Notes: generated by a model from the letters alone, not told the origin. A stretch of DNA of 64,000 nt from Larimichthys crocea (GCF_000972845.2 NC_040016.1:10498701-10562700); one strand, 5' to 3'. Shown: positions 25,801-38,003, counted from the first letter of the stretch. Program-made: numbers and translations.

Positions 25801-28800
25801 ACACACACACACACACACACACTGACAGTGATAGGATAGGATGAGACAGACCAACAGAGCGACAGCACTCACCTGGGTACTGCCTGAAGAAACCCTTGGC
25901 GCTCCCAAAGTACTGCCAGATCAGTGTCGGGTCTCTTTCAAAATTATCTACGAATACTTTATTCAGAGCCTCCGACCAGTAAACTCCATTCACTATGTCA
26001 GGATCTGAAGAGGAGGAAGGCAAAGACGCACAGATAGAAAGAAGAAAGAGAGAAGTGAATTAAACAGTGATAATGGTAATCATTCTGGTCACCATTACTG
26101 AGTGTGCGGTTGACCTTTGTCCCTTATTGACCCCCCTGAAGGAGATACAATGCCTGTGACAAAATCCTCCCCTCCCCTCCTCCTGCTGGACGAGCCTCCT
26201 TTTGTGCCGTGAACAGAGTTATGGGGAGTCCATTATAGCCAAACAAAAGCAGTCCTGGCAATACACAGGGCGAGGTGACACACTCCGTTATAAAACAAGA
26301 AGCAGTTAGAACAGCTAGCGTATGACAAACATCTTTCCCATCCCCCCTCTCGGTACGCTTTCCAGTCTCTCTGAGAGGTCTGCAGTTGCTTTCTCTCTAT
26401 GTCTGGACTGTTATTGATCCCCCAACTCCACTTCTTCCCAGCCTGTGACACTGATACGGCTTCAGCTGCCATTTCTCACTTTCACCGCTTACTTTCCTCC
26501 CTCCTCTTCTCCTCCCCGTTCATCAGCTCACAGCGGGTAAATAACACTCGCGTAATGCTGCATGCAGGCTGAGCCCTCACCTTTGTTGTACATGTTGGTG
26601 GGCACCTGCACCACACTGAGGCTCAAGTTGACTGACAGGTTATTGAAATGGTCGTTGGGCTCCAGGAGGAACTCTCCACCCAGCTCTACGTTATTGCCCA
26701 TCTCGTCCACCTCATTGATCAGCACAGCGTTGAAGTACTCATACTGTGGGACAGAGTGAATATGGCGAGAGTTAACTGAAGCCTGCAGAGAGGTGAAGTC
26801 ATATTTTGTGTTATTCTTTTAGTTCAAAAACAAAACTGTAATAGCAATGTTGATATTAATACTCAGAGGATTGGTTCATACATACAAGCCTATCTTAAAA
26901 CAATACTCACATGCCCATATTTACTGAAAACATTTTTTGTTGCATTAATTATTCCTTAATGTGAATACTGACTGGCAGATTTCTTGTGAGAGAAGTCTGA
27001 TTTAGTGAAAGTAGTGAGTAAAGTATTCTGCAAAGTTACAGTATTTTTAGTACAGCATTTCTAAATTGAATGATTATCCCCGACAGTGCTTCTGTGGGCA
27101 GTAATACAGAGTTATTTATTTATTACTTATTTTATCCATCTCTTATATTAGATGTTAAAAACATAAAGAACAATTACAGCAACCCAAAAGAGTTTCTTTG
27201 TGTGTATAGGAATGTAAGTATTGTTTTATGTAAGGCAGACTTGGAAAAAAACAAAACAAAAAAAACATGAACCTATCCTTTAGGTTCAAATGTTCCTCAT
27301 GCAGGTTTTGCCTTTGCACCATTTATAAAATGCAAAATAACGTGTGCCTAGTCTACATTTGTTCTCTTAGCGTCATAAACTTTCAGATCAGCAATCTTAA
27401 AACCAGATCACAGATAAGTAAAAAAAGAACAGAATAAAGGAAAGCAAAAGAAAAACACACACACACAAAAAAGACAGTGTCTATGAGTAGATGTCTAAAA
27501 TATAAATGATAGCATGGTTACTAACATTTAAAGTAAAATAGACATTTTTACATTACATTGCATATAATTATTATAATATATTTCTACCACAGAAAACACG
27601 GCCCCTCATAATGAATAAACAGTAATTCTGTGTAGTTATTGTAGCAGTTATAATTGTCACTGAGGTCTAAAAAGGAGCTGGACATGAACTGGACTGGTCT
27701 TTCTGAAGTGAAACCCAACAGTTTGTCTGTCCTGCCTGCTGCTGCAGAAGAAAGACTACCTCATCCTGTCTGAGCGGGCCTCTCTGTGGCCTCTGGTCCT
27801 TATTGTCTGCACTGAGAGGAAAAGGGAGATAGGGGAGAGATGGAGAGATGGAGGGAGGGAGGGAGGGAAGGAGGGAGGGAGAGATGGCTGATGGACTCTA
27901 CAGCATCACACTCGGGGGAGACCGCGCGGGCATCACCATCAAGCAGCCCCTGACAGCTCATACCACGCCTGAGCAGCTCTCTGACGAGCTGCGGCGGCGG
28001 TGGTGGGGAGGAAGGGGAGGCGCTCTGCGGAGGGGTATCAGCAGGGGAGAGAGAAACGTGCACCCTCAGCAGAACTGCTGTGCTGTAGAGAGGCACGTTA
28101 ACCACGAGGGTTATTACTGTAGAGCAGGCCATGGGACACTGCAGCTCTCCGAGACGCCCCACTGACTCTTACACTACTGCAGTTAGCTGTAGGCCCTACT
28201 GCAGAATTCTGCCCTCTATTACAGACTGCTGGGCCTTACTGTATAACCAGACCCCAATATCTGGAGATGCTGGGTCTCAGTAAGTTTTATTTCCTATGCT
28301 GAAGATTTAACAGGCGCTGATACGCACTGCAGCTGTTGTAACTAACGGCTTCACAGAGTCAAAACCTATTTGTTCTGAAGTTGCAGACTTTCCTGATCAC
28401 ATTGTTCAAGAGTATGTGTTGTTCAAGATGAAACAGTAATATTTGTTCAACAGAAACATTCAGTATATGAGCAAATCATTTGTCAAACTGTAGAATAGTT
28501 TTGTAATCATGTTATTGGGTCAGCCCAATATATTTATGATGTTTAGAAACCACCATGATAACAGCAAGGAACTAAAAACAAGACCATGACCACCCTCTCT
28601 AGTATTAATTTCTATTTTGCCATAGAAAAACTATCAAATGCATAATAACCAAGGACTCCTAAATATAATATTTGTTACTTTATGCTTTAAATGTTTGAAC
28701 ATGATCACAAAAAGAGAAATTTAGGCCTTTAACTCAAGTCTTGACAAGTTCATAGCAGAAATATTAAGGACAGTTTAAATGAACACAACAAGTATTTAAT

Positions 28801-30073
28801 TCAACGTGTTTTAATGCTGCTGGCATGCCTTGTCATTTATTTAAAATTCAAACTTAGATTAAAAAAAATTGTCAGAGGCTTTTCTAGGACATCAACATAA
28901 ACGCTGAGAGTTGAAAGCAAAAGCTCTGTTAGCAAACACTAAACCAAAGACATATTACAGTGAATACATTTTCGGATGCAAGAGCCAAGTTTCTGTTGCA
29001 CCATCAGACCTGATCTGTACACCCTTGAACTGCGGACTACGTTTGGGGTCAATGCAAAACACCCGACTGTCCTGACACGAAGCAGCTGAGATAAGAGCAG
29101 CCGGCTTATCTCATTGTGGTCAGTGAAATGGTGCGTGAATAATGTGTGGTGTCAGGGGAGGCGAGGTTGGCTAAATGATGCCACAAGGAGTAATATCATG
29201 ACATCACATCATTATCACCGGTGGATATTGAATTTTCCTTATTATATTTTATGGCCATTAAGGTAAAATCTCTGCGTGATAGGCCTGTGCTGGGTGTCAA
29301 CTGCTTTAATAATAAATTAAAAAAAAAAAGTTAAAATAGGTTGAACTTATCAGAAGTATATAAAAACACATTAATGGTTGTGAAGGATGCTATTAAAATG
29401 CAATACATGCAAATAGATGTTTGTCTTTGGCAAAATATAAAAAGAAAACCGATGCAGCTATCATAAAATGATGTTCAGGTTTATAGAGATATTCACTTTG
29501 AGAGAAAAAAAATATATTAAAAAGACTTGAATAATTTTTTTTTTATATATTTGTGGAGTCCACATATATTGTTTGATTTAAGGATTACTGCTTTGAAGGG
29601 TGATATATTAAACAGTCTATAAGGCATCAAGAAAAACAGCCCAAACATTAAAAATAACAATAATAATAATAATTGCTCTATAGGGACGAAGTAATATTGT
29701 ATATGTAATATTGTATATGTATTAAAATACAAGTATTTTACAAGTATTTGAATGGATAGCAGTGAGTACAAATATATACAGTGCATTTCCTTTATTATTA
29801 GTTACAAAACAGCAGTCGTATTTTTGTTTTAAAGCTCTACCTGTCTCGTTATGGCAGTATGAACAGCAGAGAAACGGGCAGGGAACAAGGTGACTGAAAT
29901 GTATTCACATGATGTAAATGCTTCTATTAACTGTAAAGTGCCGCCGTTATTTCAGTGTTTTGTTGCTCGAGTGGGTTTTCCAATCTAGAGCCATGAAAGT
30001 GAAACAATGCGCCAACGCGCAAAAGAGTTTCATTTATCTTTGTCCACTGGACAGAGAGAGAGAGAGAGAGAGG

Positions 30074-30123
<50 letters not shown>

Positions 30124-31813
30124 ACTAACAGACGACAGAAATACTGCATTCCCTCTGCAGACTCTGAGGAAGCTCAGCGCGCCCTGGAAATCCGCAATGA
30201 GAGCCGCAAAATAATGTCCTGAACACACGAGCATATCCTGTGAAATATAATTAAAAGTAATGTGATGCATCCTTTTTTCTTTTTTTTTTTTAGCCTGCAT
30301 GACCACGTGGTCTGAGTCGAATATCTTCAATATCTTCTGAGAAAGTGTTTGTGCTTTAATCCAAACATTTTTTTGCATGCATCACAACCTGCAGCACAAG
30401 ATTCCTGCACAATAGGTCTCGGTTCCCTCTAATACTGTATTACAGTTATTCTGTTACTGTACTGAACCTAAAGGCGCAGCTGCAGCACAGACTTGCCTTT
30501 GAGCTATGATTACACTTAAAAAAAAACACAGCCAGTATGAGTTATGACACATGGCGCTGCAGCCTTCACTATGTGCGGCATTGCTTATCAAAGAAGCGTT
30601 ATGTATCAAAGCGCTGACAGGACGTCAGTGTGAAGGACGATACCAATGCAATTAAAGACTTTTAGGGCCTATTACCCTTCTCTCACCTTGCAGCCGCTCC
30701 TCCCCAGCCCAACTAAAAACGAGTCATCCAGGTCTCAGACAATGACACAGCACATTTTTAATAACTTCATTCTTTTTTTCTTTTCTTTTTCTTTGCGGGG
30801 GACAAATCTCACCTGCAGGTCAGGATTTTCCTCATGCTGATGGTGCGCTTCTTCTGCCGCCTCCACCAGCCGCTAAGAGGACCAAAAGACGTGGGTTAAT
30901 ATAAGTAGAGCTTTAAAGACATGCGCAAACGAACCAAGTCCTACATTTGTACTTAAATTTATATTTAAGACACAGACTTCAGTAATTAATTCCTAAAAGT
31001 TTTTCTACTCTGCTGCTGCTGTTTGAAATACTCCATTATTTTTAAGTCTCAACAAATGTCATGAATATGATCGAGGACCACTTCCAGGCTTGAGTTCAAT
31101 CTTTGGATAACATCGACAACACTGGATGTGTTGCCAGAGTTGTTAGTCTCTAACTCTTTGATGGTCATCCTCAGAATTTCTAGGGCCAAAAAAAAATATA
31201 TATATATATGCATAAAATGTAGGGCACTACTGTTGAGTGGCGCTGTGAAATGATTGATGGAGGCAGGTTGAAGCAGGATTTCACGCCGTGTACCAAAGCA
31301 GCGATAGTTTCCGTAATATAACTCGATTCTGGAAAATGTGCTTGGGTCTGTGTTTCCGGGGGAAATGCCACCTAAACGTTATATTCTCTCTCGCCTTTGG
31401 AGCCAAGCAGGTAATTAACATCTGTCACATGTGTCAAAATAACTGCTATATAAACACAACTGAGGGGTTTTGGAGCCGACTGCTGAGCGGCTGTGACCAA
31501 ATTCAATTGACCTCGTGGTGAGCTCTGATGTCGTCAGCAGTTGGCAAATAAAATAAATAAATAAATATATGATGAAATAAATATAATGATTTTCTGATTT
31601 AGGCGGAGAATGTTCGTGCATAATTTCCCCTCTTTTGATATGTACCCGCAGCGATCACACACACCTCACCTTCACCAATTTATTGAGGTCACAGCCTCAT
31701 TTTTAAACCTCGCTTTTCAATTTGGAGCAAACGTGATGACGTCATCAGATTAGGATTTAACACACCTGTGCTGATATATAGATATATAATTATTATTATA
31801 GTATATAATATAT

Positions 31814-31855
<42 letters not shown>

Positions 31856-34800
31856 CAACAGCCAAATTTGTGCCTTTGAATCGCTTACACATTTCTTAAT
31901 TATGTTAAATCAAATCCGGTTTATCGAATTAATTCCTATAAGTGTAATTCACAGGCTGAATTGTCGCACACATGGGATCAGGCCCGGAGAGATAAAACCT
32001 TATCATTTCCCAGCAGTCCCTGCGAGGGGCAGCATTAAAATGGTTACAAGCTCCTCTGCGCTGAGGTCGCAGACAGGCTGCTGCTGCTGAGAGGCTGTCA
32101 AACAGCTCAGACCTGTAATAAATTAAATGTGAGGGAAATATTCCTCACGGATCGTTTACATCCATATTAAGTACAGATTAGATCTTTGAACGTTGCACCA
32201 TCGTGACTAAGTGACTAATCTGATGAATTTAGGGACTGTGAGAAAATTAGGCCTATTGTGGTAGAGGTAGAAAATCTCCCTCGTGTTTATATATTGAAAC
32301 CTATTAACAAAAACAGTTTTCACATGGTGGTGTAAAAATTATATCAAAATATTGTGTCCTTTTTTTAAATCAAATATTCTGGCAGCCTGAGAGTCACTGT
32401 GTGTGTTGCAGTAAGATACCCCTGTAATTTCTTTTTATTCCAAATAATAAAATAAAGATAAATTAGATCCAATGATGTTTGTCTGTTATGATCAGACATA
32501 AGACTGTCCATCATAATTAAATCAATCACTGGTGCCTGATAAGCAGATGTGTTGGACTCAAAGGAGGCTGTTTCCTCTGGGCAAACAGCCAAACAGCACA
32601 CCATTAAATGCAAAAAACACAAGTTGAGTGCTATTACAACTACTACACTTTGAAAACTTAATAGATACTTCCTTTAGCTAAAATAAAAAATAATAACATT
32701 TGTTCAAAATGACAAATAGATAAGTAAGGAATGAAAAGGGTTTATTTTCCAAACATGTGTTATAATGTACCTACCCTGGTGGCCTCTGCTTTTTTCCGAA
32801 ACACTTCCTCCATCTTCACGGCCAGAGTTTTGACCAGTTTCACACCATCGATTTCTTCCACTCTGACTGACTTTTCAAATTCTTTATATTTCTGAAAAAT
32901 AACCAGAAACAAAAATTGGGGCATTGACAGAAAGAACAACAGTAAATCTTATAACACTGGCTGCAGGAAAACTTATTGAGCTCACATGGTTGATAAACCA
33001 ATTAGGACTGTCTTAAATGTTCACTTAATAAGACAGGAAAAAAACATTAAGATAATCATCTTTTCTACAACGTGTGTGTTCTGCAACATTTTAGAGCACT
33101 ATTGTTTCACTGCATCCCACTCCAGGGAGAGTGGGGAATTGTTAAACAAGGCTTATAAGGCGTCACATGTTGGCTGACAAGCTGCATGCAGCTAGTCTCA
33201 GATGAATGGTTGATAAAACCCTCGCTGCAACACAGAATGATTGATAGTCTTTATCCAGTCTCAGTCATTGGCTGCACATGCTGCTTCTTTCTCTCTGATT
33301 GGTTGGAGATAGCCATGTTGGGTGGCCAAGGGGGGATAGTGGGGCGGGGCTGGATCTGAAGGCTATGCATGGTAAGAAGGTAATTGAAATGGAGTCAAAG
33401 CACAGGAGAAAGATAATAACGTGTCAAGCTTGGGCGATTCTGGGTAATGAACTACACCTCACATAATGCTGATTCTGCTGGATGCACAGGACCTCCAGTG
33501 ATACAGAACAAAGCCCGCCACAGCTCGAAGGAATATAACATTACATAATCCCACACCTGTCTGGCACACACTCTCACACACACATACCCATTTGCAAATA
33601 AAAACAAAAAGCTGATCCTCTCACGCTGTCCAGTCAGCCACATCGCACACACTTTCGATAACCTTATCTAAAAATAAACACAAGCCACGAAAGACTCGTA
33701 GCAACACATTCAAACACATTAGCCATTGTGTGGACAGGAAGCACACAGAAACACACACACACAAAAACACACACCAGTACATGAGGCGACAAATTACCTA
33801 CTGAAAGGAAGAGTGTGGGTTCGCAGTGGAGCAGAACAGTTCATTTCACGCCTGTCCTCCTCGCCTCAGCACCCTGTGTCCCCCAAGTCCCCCACCCCCC
33901 TGATCCTCCTCCTCCCTCACACTCTCCCACTCATCAAGAGGAGCTTTAAGCCCCCTCCATCAAAAGCACTGATCATAATTATTGATTAGAGTAATGACCA
34001 ATGCAGGAGTGAGGCCAGCCTGCGTGGAGCTCCAGCGTTTCCCCCCTTTTTCAGAAAATCTTGTAATTCACCATAAAAGCATCTAATGATCAGCCTTAAT
34101 GACCAGCCCCTAACGACCCGTCAGTTCCCCTCACAGCTCACTGCTTTGTGCTGACTGGCTCGGCACAGCTCTCTCCAGACATGCCTCCATGAACAGGAAC
34201 ACTGGCAAAGTGCTTACATACCCACAAAAAAAAACAAGAGGAACAAATCTGCAGGGCATATTGTAAAAAATGTGTTTGTACAAAGAAATGCATATTTGGC
34301 AACAAATGGACGGCTTGTACTTCAGCTACCACCACACGTTTGAACTTAAATCTATATCTTATATTAAGGAACTGTCACCTCAGAGCAAGGAGGTCCTAGG
34401 TTTGGACCCTGGAGCCGCTTTCTATACGCAGTTTGAACGCTCTCCCCATGTTTGCGTGGACTTCCTCTGGTTGCTCCGCTTTCCTCCCACAGACATGCAG
34501 CAGAGGTTTTAGCATTAATCCTGCTATTGCCCTTGACCGAGGCACTGGCCTCAGAACTGGAGTTGGTCCCCGGACGCGGCGCTGTGATAGCCCATAGCTC
34601 CTAAAATAGTGAGGATGGGGTCAAATGCAGAGGATTAACAAGTATGACGGGGGTTCATGTACTAACTTAACTTACAGGAGGGAAGTAAAGAGTTATTATA
34701 GACAGGGGGGATCACAGTGTCCCATGTTAAAAATGGTCTATACAGAATTTATACTGTACATGAGTGAAATGAATGACATGTTCATGGAGTGACCATAAAA

Positions 34801-37800
34801 ATAGAAACCACTGTCCAGTGTAATGCAGTCCTGTAATAAACTGACAATTATACTTTTAAAGAGAGCCGCTGATTCATTTCTGTTGTCCTTTTGGAGGCAG
34901 ACGTTTGTGAGCATCATTAAAAGGTGTCTAAATTAAGTAAATGAGATTTACACAGTATTAAAAACCACAGACCATCGTTTCAAATTCATGTTATGTGACA
35001 AAGCTTTTTCCAGATCCACAGGACTTTCTTGTTTATTTTTGGTGCATATCCCAGAATTTCAAAATATACTCATCAGGTCAGGCAGTGTGGACAGAATAAT
35101 GCAGAAAATTTCCAGAACATTTACTTTAGATATAATGATGCAGCCATAAAAACACAGTGTGTCGAATTGGAATCTGAGTATCATGGGGCCTGTTGAAACA
35201 AGGAGATGAAAAACTGTCACAGAGAGTGGATATTGTTTTTTCTAAATGTGCCGCTTCTTAAACGTGACAATAAATTTACATGACAATTCCCGAGTTTTGT
35301 ACGGTTCATGTTTGTGTTTTTGCCACCCAGTCCATCTTTTACTTATTAAGGAGAAATCTGAGGATAAAACCAGGGTTAATTATTCCATTTAGTGGCTTTT
35401 AAAATACCATAAGACATGATTGTGAAGTATGTAACCTATCACACGTCTACATAAATTTTAATATGAGACTCAAAACACATTATAAGCATGCTGGCAGACA
35501 GTTCACCATTCATCCACCTGACTCGTCTCTGACCACCGGAGGCCTGTGAACACAGAGCCCACCTTTGCCATCAAGTGGTCAGAAAGTTAAATCTACTGCA
35601 TTGGGTCATCATTCATTCTCTGCTGATTTCACTTGTTCGTCAGATCATAACCCCCCTCACCCACTATCGAACCCAACCACGCTCTAATTCAATTTGTCTC
35701 CTTGTCGCATTCATATCCAGAGGTTGAAACTCTTGACTCTAGAGAGTTAACTGGAGAGATGAGATGAGAGAGGAATCAGAGCCGTGGTTAATGGGCCGTG
35801 TCAAGTACAAACAGACATGCACGCGCATGCACACACACACGCACACACACATAGAGCTGTGTCTCTGCCAAACACACCTGAGTCTCCTCTAAAATAACGC
35901 ATCAGCATTCAGCTGAGACACCAAAATGTCTCTGCAGCCATTAGAAAGGGAATATAGCATTACAGCGTGCGATGTGTGTAACTACATGATGATCAGATAA
36001 ACGGAAAATGAGTTAGCAAGACAGGGAAATAAAAAGAATACCTTTTGCAGTAGTTGAGATCCAGAATATTTTGCAGAAATTGATTTAATTTCTCCACCAA
36101 ACGCTGAGGCCCAGAGCTTTACGCTAGAACGCAGAAATAAAAATGACAGTTTAGCCAAGAGTGTCCCAGATATTATAAAAAAAACGCACACAAAAATGTA
36201 AAAATAAATCCAAAGAGATAAAAAAGAAAATTAAATAAATGAAGGTATTGTCCAACTTGAAATCTAGCACTGCAACAAACACATCAGAAACCATTTATAA
36301 CAAGTAATATTAGTTTGAGCTGCAGTCAGATGTAGTTTTAAATACTCTCTGTCCTCTCCTCACCCCAGATGCTCTTTAATCTCTCCTCAGCTGTCAATTT
36401 TTTAAGGCTTCATTTCTGACATGATCAGTCAAAAGATTATTATCAAGGCCCGCCGTCCCCTGACCTTCACTCTGCTGACAGATGATAGCTTGTAATTTTG
36501 ATGATCTATATTCTAGTTATTGGAGCTTTTTTCTTTTAAACTGTAAATGACTCTGTCTCTCTCTAAGAGTGGCAGAGATATATTGTACCTGAAAAGTAAA
36601 ACAAAGCTGAATGTGACCGTCCTACAGGAAACATAGATGCTGTAGTCGCCTGTTCTAAGGGCTTTTTAATATAATCAAGAAACATTTGTACAGTATGTTT
36701 AAAACAGCAATTTTAAAAACAGTTTATTTGTACAGTATGTTTAAAACAGCAATTTTAAAAACAGTTTAGCAAAAATAATTGAATCTCGGCTGATTTCCTT
36801 GTGTGTGGTGTAATATTGCAGCTTTTAGACTAAAGAACTAAAGATCCTGCAGGAGAAGCTCTTGTTTCATATTTTGAAATGCGTGCAATAATAATACATT
36901 TTGACACTGAATTAATTCAAAAATAATTCATTGATGTTATCCAAGGTAAAATTCATCTGCATTTACATCTTTGACTTTTAGGTTTTTAAATCTTTTTAAA
37001 AAAGGTTCCCAAAATAAAATGTTTTGCAATTTAGCAACTCTCCCAATCTTCTGCAGATACAGTCTGATTTATAAAAAAATATATGATTCACTATCATTAT
37101 ATTGTAGTTATATGTATACAAATAGGAATGATTAGATTACACCTGTTAAGGCCTGAGATTTCAACTGTAACAAATTAACATTATCAGAAATGTAATGTAC
37201 TGTATCAGATTTGTAAATAACCTGCTCTTTATCAATTTGAATTATTATACATTTAGAAAAAAAATGAGATAAAATGTGCACCTAAAGTCTGTCCTGCATA
37301 TAAAAATGTTTGACTTGCTTTGCAGTTATTACACACAAACACATACAAAAATAAGACAAAAAATAAATACAGTTTGCTGCAGTCCTAACCTCTTTTCTCA
37401 GCCTCCAGTGTTTTAAAAGAAAAAAGAAATCACATCTGTTACAGCACATTTCCTCCCACCAACAGTATCACTCTCTACATGAGTGATGAGTTAAACCTGT
37501 AATATGGCCTGTGTGTAGGAACACAGTCAGAGAGGTCTGTGGTCGAATTAAACTACATAACTTAAAGCAAACTACAAAAACAAGATTATTTTCACATTAA
37601 ATTCTCTCTTTAATTGTAACCTGTTACATAAATGAACCTAATTCTGAAAGAAATGCTGCACCACTGATGGCTGCACCCCCTGCCTGCAAGAGCAAAGCAT
37701 ATTAGTTCAATCATTCCACGTGAAACAAAGTTACAGAGGTGCTTCTCACTCACACTGACAGAGGGATCCCTTGCTGGGACCCCGCCACCTCCACCACATT

Positions 37801-37878
37801 GAAGCCGACGAGGATCCAGAGCAGGGGGAGACTGGTGCTGCACATGTGCGAGAACAGGATCCTCCAGTCACCCAGCAT
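7025..37878 (-). CDS. cacna2d3: Voltage-gated calcium channel auxiliary subunit alpha-2/delta-3 (complete, 38 exons)
   Basis: Thirty-eight exons join in phase to 1,089 residues, essentially the known length of mammalian alpha-2/delta-3. The product is an extracellular, GPI-anchored, proteolytically cleaved subunit that raises surface delivery and current of CaV1/CaV2 channels. Domains in order: signal peptide (about 1-33), VWA N-terminal region, VWA domain with an intact MIDAS (D263, S265, S267; D371 in LVTDGA), Cache-type region (about 440-900), Cys-rich end and hydrophobic GPI-signal tail. Alpha-2/delta-3 is chosen over -1, -2 and -4 because of exon-by-exon wording such as [23 protein letters not shown] and [16 protein letters not shown]. 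All introns but one are GT-AG. The whole gene spans 31 kb. Fish often have two copies (a/b), and which one this is cannot be told here. Exon coordinates are in the block entries below. Confidence 0.97.
7860..7955 (-). other. cacna2d3: U12-type AT-AC intron in cacna2d3 (96 bases)
   Basis: No AG acceptor exists that keeps the frame between exon 36 and exon 37. The intron begins ATATCCTTT (from 7955), the exact U12 5' splice-site consensus. It has a U12-like branch site TCCTTGAC at 7877-7870 and ends in AC at 7861-7860. Splicing T/AC restores the family wording IEIMYNESLKC. All three minor-spliceosome signals and the protein match agree. Confidence 0.9.
8975..15648 (-). CDS. cacna2d3: cacna2d3 exons 15-32: Cache-type extracellular region
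   Basis: Exons: 15648-15577, 14838-14758, 14658-14584, 13634-13551, 13266-13195, 13075-13014, 12903-12836, 12689-12644, 12530-12433, 12312-12219, 11785-11690, 11566-11445, 10783-10706, 10605-10544, 10453-10409, 10321-10259, 9229-9159, 9050-8975. All join in phase. Landmarks: [40 protein letters not shown] (typical Cache strands), [28 protein letters not shown], and the Cys-bearing [15 protein letters not shown] and [15 protein letters not shown]. Exon 27 (10783-10706) has two possible acceptors six bases apart. Repeats occupy several introns. Confidence 0.95.
9377..9919. repeat. cacna2d3: Interspersed repeat with CAGTGGTtGAA / TTCCACCAtaG ends
   Basis: An intronic element starts CAGTGGTTGAAG and ends TTCCACCATAG, so its ends are imperfect inverted repeats. 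Inside are many ACTTAAGTAAAAGTA-like stretches. Related pieces occur at about 15400-15568 (ending TTTTCCACCATTG), 18890-18972 and 24646-24780 (starting CAGTGGTGGAAG). This looks like a non-autonomous DNA transposon family. The class is not certain. Confidence 0.55.
15400..15568. repeat. Copy of the CAGTGGTGGAA-type repeat (end portion)
   Basis: It contains CTACAGTGCTTGAGTAAATG and ACTTAGTTATTTTCCACCATTG, the same vocabulary as the element at 9377-9919. Its 5' limit is unclear and may extend back to about 14925. It lies next to cacna2d3 exon 15. Confidence 0.45.
16555..16843. repeat. Inverted pair of CA/TG microsatellites
   Basis: A (AC)n tract at 16555-16593 and a (GT)n tract at 16805-16843 are each about 39 bases long and lie about 210 bases apart in one cacna2d3 intron. 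Being complementary, they could pair in the transcript. The intervening sequence has CT-rich low complexity. All open frames across it are artefacts of the repeats. Confidence 0.85.
17224..17241 (-). CDS. cacna2d3: cacna2d3 exon 14: 18-base microexon (LSQAHK)
   Basis: This 18-base exon has a good acceptor (TTCATTTCAG) and donor (GTAAATAT) and encodes LSQAHK. It bridges exon 13 (...YVDSA) and exon 15 (LRDKAGPS...) exactly where the mammalian protein has a closely similar six-residue segment. Its length is a multiple of three and both sides are phase 0, so it could be skipped without a frame shift. Confidence 0.85.
17617..24160 (-). CDS. cacna2d3: cacna2d3 exons 8-13: von Willebrand factor A domain
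   Basis: Exons: 24160-24010, 23870-23796, 23695-23606, 20724-20611, 19605-19527, 17750-17617. Exon 8 has the metal-ion-dependent adhesion site DVSGSMKG (D263-x-S265-x-S267). Exon 11 has the second metal-site segment [14 protein letters not shown] (D371). These residues are known to be required in alpha-2/delta proteins for trafficking the channel, and all are intact, so a functional subunit is expected. Exon 13 leaves the VWA fold and begins the Cache-like part ([20 protein letters not shown]). Confidence 0.95.
17839..18381 (+). mobile_element. 5'-truncated L1/Tx1-like LINE insertion with 13-base target-site duplication
   Basis: The insert (about 17852-18368) is flanked by perfect direct repeats TAAAAATCATATC at 17839-17851 and 18369-18381. 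Its translated start ([18 protein letters not shown]) has the style of the last ORF2 residues of L1/Tx1-type LINEs. It ends in an A-rich tail directly before the right repeat. It lies in the cacna2d3 intron between exons 12 and 13, opposite to the gene. It is short and non-coding now. Confidence 0.75.
24292..37878 (-). CDS. cacna2d3: cacna2d3 exons 1-7: signal peptide and VWA N-terminal region
   Basis: Exons: 37878-37754, 36123-36042, 32891-32775, 30872-30813, 26743-26581, 26004-25873, 24352-24292. The start ATG (37878-37876) has an in-frame stop shortly upstream and is followed by a hydrophobic run ([13 protein letters not shown]) suited to a signal peptide. Exon 2 encodes [20 protein letters not shown], a family hallmark. 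Exon 5 carries [17 protein letters not shown] (N-L-S glycosylation sequons). Exon 6 ends in FFRQYP. The largest introns of the gene are here: 36041-32892, 32774-30873 and 30812-26744. They hold microsatellites and a SINE, with no nested gene visible. Confidence 0.95.
24646..24780. repeat. Copy of the CAGTGGTGGAA-type repeat (start portion)
   Basis: It starts CAGTGGTGGAAGAAGTAATT and continues with AGTTAAGTAAAAGTAATA and CTGAAGTAAAAGTACAC, as in the copy at 9377-9919. The far end was not located. It is intronic in cacna2d3. Confidence 0.45.
27843..28165. other. GC-rich block in a large cacna2d3 intron
   Basis: This GC-rich island stands out from the AT-rich intron. It starts with a GGGA/GGAG repeat (27850-27880), then has CpG-bearing sequence such as GACCGCGCGGGC and GCTGCGGCGGCGG. 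A 105-residue + strand frame (27848-28165) is open, but its start is repeat-encoded and it resembles no family I know. It could be a regulatory island or an unannotated exon. No function is assigned. Confidence 0.35.
30053..30122. repeat. (GA)n microsatellite
   Basis: About 70 bases of nearly pure GA, interrupted once by GGGG, in a cacna2d3 intron. Open frames here (repeating Arg-Glu or Ser-Leu) are artefacts. Confidence 0.95.
31802..31852. repeat. (TA)n microsatellite
   Basis: A TA tract of about 34 uninterrupted bases with TATAGA variants upstream, inside the intron between cacna2d3 exons 3 and 4. Confidence 0.9.
34374..34645 (+). repeat. tRNA-derived SINE-like repeat (degenerate)
   Basis: It contains CACCTCAGAGCAAGGAGGTC followed by a degenerate B-box-like AGGTTTGGACCCTGG, CTCTCCCCATGTTTGCGTGG, CTTCCTCTGGTTGCTCCG, and a 3' part with GGATGGGGTCAAATGCAGAG. 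I recognise this vocabulary from widespread teleost short interspersed repeats. It lies in the large intron between cacna2d3 exons 2 and 3. The borders are approximate. Confidence 0.6.
36685..36768. repeat. Perfect 42-base tandem duplication
   Basis: A 42-base unit beginning TTTGTACAGTATGTTTAAAA occurs twice head to tail (period 42, from about 36685 and 36727) without a mismatch. This indicates a recent local duplication. It is intronic in cacna2d3. Confidence 0.85.
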
Positions 37879-38003
37879 CTTCTTCAGCTCTGCTTAGAAA
37901 AAAAAATGTCTGTACAGTAAAATCCCGTCCCAGCACCGTGCTGGACTGATGCACCGTCTCCAGCCGCGGTACTGCCAGCACGTACCCTACTGTTTTATTT
38001 GAT

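Noticed and set aside
30007..30378. Open frames with long Arg-Glu or Ser-Leu runs
   Set aside because: Translations of the (GA)n tract; no conserved sequence outside the repeat.
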